7,079 bases of DNA. Origin: Candidatus Microgenomates bacterium (lineage in GTDB: Bacteria; Patescibacteriota; Microgenomatia; Levybacterales; JACOYD01). The stretch covers positions 1 to 7,079 of the forward strand of contig JACOYD010000008.1 of the NCBI GenBank assembly GCA_016182055.1. Reading direction: 5' to 3'. Each line of letters opens with the position of its first letter. Position 1 is the first letter of the stretch. Under the pieces are notes generated by a model. That model was not told the DNA's origin, ran no database searches, and was given only the letters and a program-made list of their open reading frames with translations. Below are positions 1 through 5,312 of this stretch, in pieces. The translations under genes and the position numbers were made by a program.

Positions 1-678
1 TTGGCAAAAGATAAACCCATGGAGCATATTTCTCTGGCCGATGAGGCAGACTTAATTCTTATTTGTCCGGCTACAGCCAATATCATGGCTAAAGTGGCCA
101 GCGGCTTGGCCGATGATTTGCTGACTACCACTATTTTGGCTACCAACGCGCCGGTGGTTTTTGCTCCGGCCATGAATGTCAAGATGTGGAAAAATAGAGC
201 CACCCAGGAAAATATCGAGAAGCTGAAAAAGCTGGGATACTATATTATTGATCCCGAATACGGCGATTTGGCCTGCGGCTACAAGGGGGTTGGCCGGCTG
301 GCAAAAGGGGGAAAAATCCTGTCTGTTGTTTCTGATTTGCTTGCAAAAGGCAGTCAACTGGCAGGGAAAAAAGTTATTGTGACATCAGGCGCCACGCAAG
401 AACAGCTGGATGCGGTGCGGGTGATTACCAATAAAGCTTCGGGTAAAATGGGAGCGGCGCTTGCCGATGAGGCGTTTTTGCGGGGAGCCAAAGTAGTTCT
501 TATCCGCAGTCAACAGGCGGTTTCACCCCAATATTTTGTTGAGGAAATTGCGGTGGAAACGGTCATACCGCCGCCATTTCCGATTTTGTACCCAAAGAAA
601 AAATTAACAGAAAGATTAAAAGCACCAAAGAGTGGATGTTGGCGCTTACTCCAAATATCAAAATTATTGACAGGTTAA
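1..678 (+). CDS. coaBC: CoaBC, N-terminal-side fragment (5' partial, frame broken near 562)
   Basis: Bifunctional phosphopantothenoylcysteine decarboxylase / phosphopantothenate-cysteine ligase, which turns 4'-phosphopantothenate plus Cys into 4'-phosphopantetheine. The window opens inside the gene: about 65-75 N-terminal residues, including the first flavin-binding strand, lie upstream. The decarboxylase landmarks are the presumed active-site His (residue 9, in MEHISL), PATAN (23-27), PAMNVKMW (56-63) and the substrate-clamp Cys92 in ACGYKG. The His-Asn and Asn-Cys spacings (50 and 33) equal those I recall for E. coli Dfp (His75, Asn125, Cys158). The ligase domain begins near residue 120, with TSGAT and ITNKASGKMG (142-151), whose Asn144 matches the catalytic Asn of CoaB. 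Family homology stops at about residue 187 (VEEIAVET). The remaining residues to the stop at 676-678 are out-of-frame translation. The protein continues in another frame (next entry). Confidence 0.88.
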   Translation: MAKDKPMEHISLADEADLILICPATANIMAKVASGLADDLLTTTILATNAPVVFAPAMNVKMWKNRATQENIEKLKKLGYYIIDPEYGDLACGYKGVGRLAKGGKILSVVSDLLAKGSQLAGKKVIVTSGATQEQLDAVRVITNKASGKMGAALADEAFLRGAKVVLIRSQQAVSPQYFVEEIAVETVIPPPFPILYPKKKLTERLKAPKSGCWRLLQISKLLTG

Positions 679-959
679 AAAAAATTAACCCCCGAATGTT
701 TCTGGCAGGATTTAAGGCGGAATATAATGTTTCGCAAAAAGAGCTTAGAGAAAGCGCCAAAGCAGTGTTAAAACGGGCAGGTACAGATATTATTGTAGCT
801 AATGATGTGGGAAAAAAGGGAAGGGGGTTTGGCACGGATACCAACGAGGTTTACATTGTTGATAAAAAGGGGAATGTCACGCATCTTCCCCTTGCAAGTA
901 AAAAAGACATTGCCCGAAAAATTTTAGATTATGTTGTCGACTGCTTTTGCTCCCGCTAA
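564..959 (+). CDS. coaBC: CoaBC, C-terminal fragment of the ligase domain in a shifted frame
   Basis: This is the rest of the CoaB (phosphopantothenate-cysteine ligase) domain, read in the frame starting at 564. It begins HTAAISDFVPKEKI, the family's (A)AAVSDFRP motif, followed by the Lys-containing KIKS segment. Next come LAGFKAEYN (CoaB GFKAET motif) and IIVANDVGKKGRGFGTDTNEV, a near-perfect match to the conserved IVANDV...GFGSDTNEV nucleotide-binding block. It ends at TAA 957-959. Compared with the family, roughly 18-20 codons between VET and HTAA are absent, and the frame changes there. I see no convincing start codon and Shine-Dalgarno site for independent translation, so this is the same gene broken by a deletion, either real or an assembly error. 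The last 29 bases overlap the pantoate kinase start, so the operon is tightly packed. Confidence 0.85.
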   Translation, partial: HTAAISDFVPKEKINRKIKSTKEWMLALTPNIKIIDRLKKINPRMFLAGFKAEYNVSQKELRESAKAVLKRAGTDIIVANDVGKKGRGFGTDTNEVYIVDKKGNVTHLPLASKKDIARKILDYVVDCFCSR

Positions 960-1758
960 TGTAAGTTTACTTTTTACTATAGAGGAACACAAAAACCCTG
1001 CCAAGATGGGTTCTTGCGGCTTCGGCTTTACTGTTGATGGCGGAATAACAGCAGCGGTTGTTAGAAACTCAAGTAAAAACGAAGTTTATTTTAATAATGT
1101 TTTGATAAGCTTTCCCAGCGTCACTACCGTTTTAGACAATTTAGGGGTTAAACCCCTAAAAGTTAGATTGTTAAGCGGTTTACCGCTGGGTTCTGGATTC
1201 GGTCTATCCGGAGCCGCGGCGCTGGCCACGGCGTATGCCGTTAACCAATTGTTAAATCTTAAGAAGAGCAATTTAGAATTGGCCAAAATAGCCCACGCGG
1301 CCGATGTTAGCAATAAAACCGGTTTGGGAGATGTGGCCAGCCAATATTTCGGCGGCTTTTGTATAAAAACGCAGTCCAGCGCCCAGTTTATAATTGCCAA
1401 AAAATTACCGTTTGAAGGAAAAACAGTTTATTATCGTATTTTTCGGCCCCTGGCCACCAAATCTATTATAACCGATAAAACCCGCAAACAATTAATTAAT
1501 AGAATTGGCAGAAAGATAGTTGCACAAGTAGCGGTCATGACAAAACCAACCTTGGCACAAGTTTTTAACAAGGGTTTTCAATTCGCCAAAGAAGCCAATT
1601 TGCTGTCGGACCAAGAGGTTATAAAATTAATTGAGGAAATAAGAAACGGTGGGGGGGCGGCCACCATGATTATGCTGGGCCATGGCGTTTTAAGCGATGT
1701 TCCTTTTGAAAAGGCAGCCAAAATAACCATTTCAGATAAAGGAGCGCATCTTTTATGA
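931..1758 (+). CDS. pantoate kinase, archaeal GHMP type
   Basis: Predicted ATP-dependent pantoate kinase (PoK), giving 4-phosphopantoate, the first step of the archaeal CoA branch. The 275-residue length suits the family. The N-terminus STAFAPANVSLLF resembles the AFxPGHIT-like start of PoK, and KMGSCGFGFTVDGGI (25-39) resembles its GSxGAG segment. The GHMP-kinase ATP loop is clear at LPLGSGFGLSGAAAL (84-98). A C-terminal glycine-rich stretch, GGGAATMIMLGHGV, fits the third GHMP motif. The ATG at 931 lies 29 bases inside the coaBC end and has no obvious Shine-Dalgarno site, so coupling to coaBC is likely. The stop overlaps the next gene as ATGA. Position between coaBC and a phosphopantoate-beta-alanine ligase supports PoK over other GHMP kinases such as mevalonate or homoserine kinase. 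A 21-base palindrome sits in the coding sequence at 1140-1160. Confidence 0.82.
   Translation: MLSTAFAPANVSLLFTIEEHKNPAKMGSCGFGFTVDGGITAAVVRNSSKNEVYFNNVLISFPSVTTVLDNLGVKPLKVRLLSGLPLGSGFGLSGAAALATAYAVNQLLNLKKSNLELAKIAHAADVSNKTGLGDVASQYFGGFCIKTQSSAQFIIAKKLPFEGKTVYYRIFRPLATKSIITDKTRKQLINRIGRKIVAQVAVMTKPTLAQVFNKGFQFAKEANLLSDQEVIKLIEEIRNGGGAATMIMLGHGVLSDVPFEKAAKITISDKGAHLL
1140..1160 (+). repeat. perfect 21-base palindrome inside the pantoate kinase gene
   Basis: TTTAGGGGTT, a central A, then AACCCCTAAA: 10-bp arms with no mismatch. It encodes NLGVKPLK in a segment whose sequence otherwise fits the kinase family, so it may be chance or a small repeat whose insertion was tolerated. Confidence 0.5.
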
Positions 1759-2183
1759 GCGTGCCGGTATCTCATCCTCGATACGTTTCATTAACAATTC
1801 GAGATCGTCTTGTCAAAGGAGTTAAAATTGGCATCACTTCCCTTCATGGACTGACAGCTCATGGCAGAGGCGAGGCCTTTGATTATCTGCTGGGTGAGAA
1901 AACCAACGAATTTGCCAAGGAGTCAATTAAAGCTGCGGCGGCGTTATTACTACTGGCCAAACATCCTGTTATTTCTGTCAACGGCAATACTGCCGCTCTT
2001 TCTGCCAAGGAACTTATCAAACTTGGTAAACTTATACCGGCTCCGTTGGAAGTCAATCTTTTCCATTCCTCAAAAAAGAGAGAAAAAGCAATCAAGGATT
2101 ATTTGGTAAATAAGGGTGCCGTTGGCGTCTTACTTCCGCAACCAGGCTTCACCATTCCCCATCTTTTAGAACAGAAGCGCTGA
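1755..2183 (+). CDS. 4-phosphopantoate-beta-alanine ligase, N-terminal part (frame broken near 2165)
   Basis: Archaeal-type phosphopantothenate synthetase: ATP plus 4-phosphopantoate plus beta-alanine gives 4'-phosphopantothenate. Characteristic blocks are SHPRY (6-10), GLTAHGRGEAFDYLLGE (32-48), AAALLLLAKHPVISVNGN (61-78) and EVNLF (99-103), all typical of the archaeal family and unlike bacterial PanC. The start at 1755 is supported by AAAGGAG at 1738-1744 with a 10-base spacer and by an ATGA overlap with the kinase stop. Homology holds to TIPHL near residue 137. The reading frame then runs out at TGA 2181-2183, while the family sequence resumes in another frame. About 25-28 residues normally lying between these blocks, including the segment ending VPLEDGD, are missing. 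As read, the gene would not make a full enzyme. Confidence 0.85.
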   Translation: MSVPVSHPRYVSLTIRDRLVKGVKIGITSLHGLTAHGRGEAFDYLLGEKTNEFAKESIKAAAALLLLAKHPVISVNGNTAALSAKELIKLGKLIPAPLEVNLFHSSKKREKAIKDYLVNKGAVGVLLPQPGFTIPHLLEQKR

Positions 2184-2422
2184 TTAAAAACGGCAAAAAA
2201 GTTATCACCGTTGATCTAAATCCTCTCTCCCGCACAGCAAGGAAGGCAACGATTACCATTGTTGATAATATTGTCCGGGCCCTGCCCCTAATTATTAAAA
2301 CAATAAAAGTTTTTCAAAAATATGACAGAAAAAGATTAGCACGGATAGTAAAACAGTACGATAATAAAAAACAACGCCAAAAAGCTCTTATGTATATAAG
2401 AAGATATTTGACAAAACAATAA
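2165..2422 (+). CDS. 4-phosphopantoate-beta-alanine ligase, C-terminal fragment in a shifted frame
   Basis: Reading from 2165 gives FRTEALIKNGKKVITVDLNPLSRTA, the highly conserved C-terminal block of the archaeal ligase (usually GDRTEALxxxGKxVIxIDLNPLSRTA), followed by ATITIVDNIVRALP. It ends with a Lys/Arg-rich tail of about 35 residues and TAA at 2420-2422. The fragment starts directly at the RTEAL motif with no start codon or ribosome binding site, so it is the separated end of the preceding gene. The -35 box of the arg operon promoter lies within its last codons (2408-2413), so there is almost no gap between the CoA and Arg operons. The residue before RTEAL is Phe rather than the expected Asp, consistent with a junction exactly here. 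Confidence 0.83.
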   Translation, partial: FRTEALIKNGKKVITVDLNPLSRTARKATITIVDNIVRALPLIIKTIKVFQKYDRKRLARIVKQYDNKKQRQKALMYIRRYLTKQ

Positions 2423-2436
2423 TTTTGTAATATAAT
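2408..2436 (+). promoter_or_regulatory. sigma-70-type promoter for the arg leader and argHGF
   Basis: TTGACA (2408-2413) and TATAAT (2431-2436) are both perfect consensus hexamers with an ideal 17-base spacer. Transcription should start near 2443, directly ahead of the structured leader. The -35 box overlaps the last codons of the upstream ligase gene. Confidence 0.85.
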
Positions 2437-2564
2437 GTTTTTAATTGGAAAAAAGCGTTTGAGTCTATCGCAATAAACCGTATAAATAAGTCAAAGCGTG
2501 TCGGCAACGTTACAACATTGAGTGTAACCGAAATGGAGCGCTAAGTATAATACAAGGTGGCACC

Positions 2565-2586
2565 GTCCTGAGAGAAATCGAAGGGC
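2565..2586 (+). repeat. palindromic repeat (CCTGAGCGAAGTCGAAGG family) inside the T-box antiterminator
   Basis: This 22-base segment matches the repeat in argF at 5929-5950 at 19 of 22 positions. Its ends (GTCC and GGGC) form the second antiterminator helix and its middle is the loop. The family's core is an imperfect palindrome that I recall as abundant in many candidate-phyla and other bacterial genomes; copy number here cannot be checked from one window. Confidence 0.6.
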
Positions 2587-2629
2587 CCTTGTTAGATCAT
2601 CAATTTGGTGATTTAGCAAGGGCTTTTTT
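2585..2629 (+). terminator. intrinsic terminator of the arg leader (regulated)
   Basis: A 17-bp hairpin: arm 2585-2601 pairs with 2607-2623 with three G-U wobbles and no mismatches, loop AATTT (2602-2606), followed by six T (2624-2629). The first bases of its 5' arm (CCCTTGT) are shared with the antiterminator, so uncharged-tRNA binding would prevent this hairpin. It lies 13 bases before the argH ATG. Confidence 0.85.
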
Positions 2630-2631
2630 GT

Positions 2632-2646
2632 ATGAAAAAAATATGA
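2632..2646 (+). other. possible 4-codon leader ORF (MKKI) overlapping the argH start
   Basis: ATG at 2632, three codons, and TGA at 2644-2646, which overlaps the argH ATG (2643-2645) as ATGA. AAGGG at 2618-2622, within the 3' arm of the terminator hairpin, lies 9 bases upstream and could act as its Shine-Dalgarno site. argH itself has no well-placed one. If real, it would couple argH translation to unfolding of the hairpin. It is very short and may be chance. Confidence 0.3.
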
Positions 2647-4052
2647 AAACACAGAAATTGTGGGTAACTGGAAAATCAAAATTAAACCCGATTATTGAAG
2701 CCTTTGAGACCAGGGACGATATTGCCATGGATCAAAAGCTGATTAAATATGATGTTCTGGGTTCTCTGGCTCACGCCATGATGCTTTATAAAATCGGCAT
2801 TCTCTCAAAAAGCGAACTGGTAAAGTTAGAGAAGGGACTGTTGGAGATTCTTTCTCTTGATAAACAGGGCAAGTTTGTTATCTCTATGGGAGACGAGGAC
2901 GTTCATACCAAAATTGAGAATTATTTGACGGAAAAATTCGGCGAAGCTGGTAAGAAAATTCATACTGCCAGAAGCAGAAACGATCAGGTTATTACGGCAA
3001 CCAGGCTTTATACCAAAGAGGAGCTTTTGCTTATCTGGGGGGAGCTTCTTTCTGGCGCCAAAAGCCTGGTTGCTTTTGCCCAAAAACACGAGTTTGTGCC
3101 GATGCCCGGCTACACCCATATGCAAAAAGCCATGCCCTCATCTCTCGGCATGTGGGCCGGAGCTTTTGCCCAAAATCTGCTGGACGATTTGTCTTTATTA
3201 AAGTCAGCATTTGCTCTTAACAATCAATCGCCGTTAGGTTCAGCCGCCGGTTTTGGCGTACCATTATCTATTGACAGGGAATATACGGCCAAACTTTTGG
3301 GGTTTGCCAAAGTGCAGGCCAATTCTCTTTCGGTGCAAAACTCCCGGGGCAAAATTGAGGCCAATATCGTGGCCTCTTTATTATCAATATTATTAACAAT
3401 AAATAAATTTGCCACCGACGTTTTGCTTTACACCACCTCGGAGTTTAATTATTTTACCGTTTCCGAAACGCTATTGACCGGCTCCAGCATGCTCCCCCAG
3501 AAGAAAAACGTGGATGTGGCGGAGTTGCTACAAAGCAAAGTGCATGTAGTCTTGGGTTTTTACACCACCCTTATTTCTTTAACTGCAAATCTTTCTTCCG
3601 GATATAACAGGGGACTTCAGGACAGCAAAAAGCCGCTTTTTGAGTCACTGGATATCACCAAAAACAGTCTGGCTGTCGCCAATATCTTAATCAATAATAT
3701 CAGTCCCAATGTAAAAATATTAGAAAAAGCAATGACGGCCGAAATTTTTGCCACACATAAAGCCATGGAATTAGTTAAAAAAGGTATGCCGTTTCGGGAG
3801 GCTTATCAAAAAGTCGCAGGCGAACTTGCCAGCCTTGCAAGGTCTCACCCCTTCGGGTCTGAGCCTCAGGGTCGAAGACTTGCGAGGCTAAAGGTGGAAA
3901 CCGAAGATCCTCATAAAATTCTTAAACAGGCAACACACACCGGCGCCACGGGTAATCTGGGCCTATCTGCGCTTGCAAAGACATTACAGAAAGAAAAAAA
4001 AGAATTGGAAGAGCAAAATAAAAAATGGAATGAGGTGAGTAAAGATTTATGA
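2643..4052 (+). CDS. argH: argininosuccinate lyase, with an in-frame repeat insertion
   Basis: Cytosolic lyase of the fumarase/aspartase superfamily that splits argininosuccinate into arginine and fumarate, the last step of arginine synthesis. From the ATG at 2643 it is 469 residues. An upstream TTG at 2589 is in frame but inside the terminator stem, so I reject it. Motifs include GDEDVHTKIENYL, HTARSRNDQV, GYTHMQKAMPSS (catalytic-His region) and the signature GSSMLPQKKNVDVAELL with the catalytic Ser. The Pro of the usual QKKNPD is Val here. Near residues 397-416 a palindromic 59-base element adds about 20 residues (starting SLARSHPFG) in the C-terminal domain without breaking the frame. The conserved THTGATGNLGL follows. 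The gene is first in the arg operon, downstream of the T-box-like leader, and overlaps argG as ATGA. No other break is seen, so the enzyme may be functional. Confidence 0.95.
   Translation: MKTQKLWVTGKSKLNPIIEAFETRDDIAMDQKLIKYDVLGSLAHAMMLYKIGILSKSELVKLEKGLLEILSLDKQGKFVISMGDEDVHTKIENYLTEKFGEAGKKIHTARSRNDQVITATRLYTKEELLLIWGELLSGAKSLVAFAQKHEFVPMPGYTHMQKAMPSSLGMWAGAFAQNLLDDLSLLKSAFALNNQSPLGSAAGFGVPLSIDREYTAKLLGFAKVQANSLSVQNSRGKIEANIVASLLSILLTINKFATDVLLYTTSEFNYFTVSETLLTGSSMLPQKKNVDVAELLQSKVHVVLGFYTTLISLTANLSSGYNRGLQDSKKPLFESLDITKNSLAVANILINNISPNVKILEKAMTAEIFATHKAMELVKKGMPFREAYQKVAGELASLARSHPFGSEPQGRRLARLKVETEDPHKILKQATHTGATGNLGLSALAKTLQKEKKELEEQNKKWNEVSKDL
3831..3889 (+). repeat. composite palindromic element inserted in frame in argH
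   Basis: The outer arms, 3831-3845 (AGCCTTGCAAGGTCT) and 3876-3889 (AGACTTGCGAGGCT), are inverted repeats with one wobble and one bulged base. Between them lie two smaller palindromes: ACCC-CTTC-GGGT (3847-3858) and CTGA-GCC-TCAG (3859-3869). The inside also holds CCCTTCG and TCAGGG, which resemble the ends of the argF repeat read on the other strand. The element is translated in phase, adding about 20 residues absent from typical ArgH. Confidence 0.75.
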
Positions 4053-4966
4053 AAACAAAAACAAATTATATCAAAGTGGCAAGCTACGAAGCCAAAATTG
4101 GCGAAGTGAAAAAAGTTTTACTGCTTTATTCAGGCGGTCTTGATACCTCTGTCATGCTAAAGTGGATCCAGGATAATTACAAAGCCCAAGTGGTAGCATT
4201 AACACTTGATTTGGGACAGCAGCATGATGATTTAGAGGCGATTAAGAAGAAAGCATTGAAGCTTGGAGCGGTAGAAGCCATCACCCTTGACGTCAAAGAG
4301 GAATTTGCCAATGAATATATTGCCAAAGGAATTAAGGCAAACGCTTCTTATCAATGGGATTATCATCTTTCTTGCGCCATCGGCAGGGCTATTTTAGGTA
4401 AAAAAGCGGTGGAAATTGCCAAAAAAACGGGAGCAGATTGTATTGCCCATGGCTGTACCGGCAAGGGCAATGATCAGGTGCGAATTGAGGGATATATTTT
4501 GACTCACAATCCCAAAATGAAAATTATCGCGCCTGTGCGGGAATGGAATATGGACAGAAACGAGGAGATCAAATATGCCAAAAAACACCACATTCCTGTT
4601 CCCGCCTCGATTGATTTTCCTTATTCGGTTGATGACAACATGTGGGGAATGACTTGGGAAGGCGGAGAAATAGAAGAGCCGGATGTTATATCGCCAATTG
4701 AAAAGTTTTTGACCACCTACACTTTGGCCAAAAATGCGCCAAATAAAGAGGAATTGGTCAAACTTGAGTTTAAGAAGGGGATTCCTGTGGCATTGAATGG
4801 AGAAAAGTTAAGTTTGGCAAAACTTATCATAAAGCTAAATAAACTGGCAGGCAAGCATGGGGTTGGAGTAGTGCACGTATTTGAAGATCGATTGGTGGGG
4901 CTGAAAAACGGCGGCGTTTGGGAGCAGCCGGCAGGGCATGTGATTATCGAAGCTCAACGAGCTTAA
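4049..4966 (+). CDS. argG: argininosuccinate synthase, N-terminal part (frame broken near 4955)
   Basis: ATP-dependent condensation of citrulline and aspartate to argininosuccinate. The start at 4049 overlaps the argH stop (ATGA) and has GAGGTGA at 4032-4038, 10 bases upstream. There is an N-terminal extension of about 20 residues before the nucleotide-binding loop YSGGLDTS (27-34). Further landmarks are AHGCTGKGNDQVR (133-145), APVREW, IDFPYSVDDNMWGMTWEGG, and AGKHGVGVVHVFEDRLVGLKNGGVWEQPAGHVIIEA near the end. The frame stops at TAA 4964-4966, just where family members continue with the (T)AHKELE...(F)K segment. The rest of ArgG is encoded directly downstream in another frame (next entry). 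About 13-16 residues appear to be lost at the junction, with an estimated deletion length of 2 modulo 3. Confidence 0.92.
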   Translation: MKTKTNYIKVASYEAKIGEVKKVLLLYSGGLDTSVMLKWIQDNYKAQVVALTLDLGQQHDDLEAIKKKALKLGAVEAITLDVKEEFANEYIAKGIKANASYQWDYHLSCAIGRAILGKKAVEIAKKTGADCIAHGCTGKGNDQVRIEGYILTHNPKMKIIAPVREWNMDRNEEIKYAKKHHIPVPASIDFPYSVDDNMWGMTWEGGEIEEPDVISPIEKFLTTYTLAKNAPNKEELVKLEFKKGIPVALNGEKLSLAKLIIKLNKLAGKHGVGVVHVFEDRLVGLKNGGVWEQPAGHVIIEAQRA

Positions 4967-5312
4967 GGAAACACTTGACGTCAAATGGGGGTATCTTTGT
5001 TATGGAGCCCTTTGGTACGATCCGGTGATGGGCGCGATTAATGCACTTAATGATTGGGTTAATGAAAAAGTCACCGGTGAGGTAACAGTTAAGCTTTTCA
5101 AGGGAAAAGTAGATGTGGTGGCTATGAAATCGTCAAATGGCTTGGACAATACGTCGTTTAATGTGGGTGAGGGATATGGATTTAATGTCAATGCCAGCCC
5201 CGGCTTTATCGAGGTTTATACCCTGCAGATGAAATTGGCCAATCAATTAAAGAAGGGTAAAAAGGCAGTAAAACTTAAGAAGGGAGGGATTATTCAAGGT
5301 GGATTTGATTAA
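4953..5312 (+). CDS. argG: argininosuccinate synthase, C-terminal fragment in a shifted frame
   Basis: Read from 4953, the sequence LNELKETLDVKWGYLCYGA, then LWYDPVMGAINALNDWV, VTGEVTVKLFKG and SPGFIEVYTL, matches the C-terminal multimerisation part of ArgG (family: KWAELVYxGLWFDPL...VxGxVxxKLYKG...GFIxLWGL). It ends with a Lys-rich tail and TAA/stop at 5310-5312. A GTG at 5025 could serve as an in-frame start, but it lies inside the conserved block and has no Shine-Dalgarno site, so this is the detached end of argG. The stop overlaps the argF GTG start by 14 bases, preserving operon structure. Confidence 0.88.
   Translation, partial: LNELKETLDVKWGYLCYGALWYDPVMGAINALNDWVNEKVTGEVTVKLFKGKVDVVAMKSSNGLDNTSFNVGEGYGFNVNASPGFIEVYTLQMKLANQLKKGKKAVKLKKGGIIQGGFD

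Larger units (their letters stand above)
2443..2629 (+). promoter_or_regulatory. T-box-like riboswitch leader of the argHGF operon
   Basis: A leader of about 190 nt between a strong promoter and argH. The 3' part matches a T-box antiterminator. ACAAGG (2552-2557) pairs with CCUUGU (2587-2592); a 7-nt bulge UGGCACC (2558-2564) carries the UGGN that binds the tRNA acceptor end; GUCC (2565-2568) pairs with GGGC (2583-2586). The 3' strand of this helix is also the 5' arm of an intrinsic terminator, so the two folds exclude each other, as in T-boxes. UGGC predicts a tRNA with discriminator G. Upstream helices are GCGUUUGA (2455-2462) with UCAAAGCGU (2491-2499, one bulge) and GUUACA (2509-2514) with UGUAAC (2523-2528). 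Stem I is only about 45 nt, much shorter than the classic form of about 100 nt. The specifier is uncertain: CGU followed by A (2479-2482, Arg) is the attractive choice, and AAU (2485-2487, Asn) is also possible. Confidence 0.72.

Noticed and set aside
560..580. Programmed frameshifting as an explanation for the coaBC, ligase and argG breaks
   Set aside because: No slippery heptamer or stimulatory hairpin is seen, and conserved residues are missing at each site, which frameshifting alone cannot explain.
2589..2642. Upstream in-frame TTG start for argH
   Set aside because: It would translate the terminator hairpin and add 18 residues not typical of ArgH; the ATG at 2643 fits the family start.
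2826..3125. Long minus-strand open frame within argH, and similar open frames inside other genes
   Set aside because: They lie wholly inside strongly conserved genes on the other strand and their translations resemble no family I know.
3831..3889. CRISPR array or tRNA-like structure in argH
   Set aside because: There is only a single unit, it is translated in frame, and it has no spaced direct repeats and no tRNA arms with the expected conserved bases.
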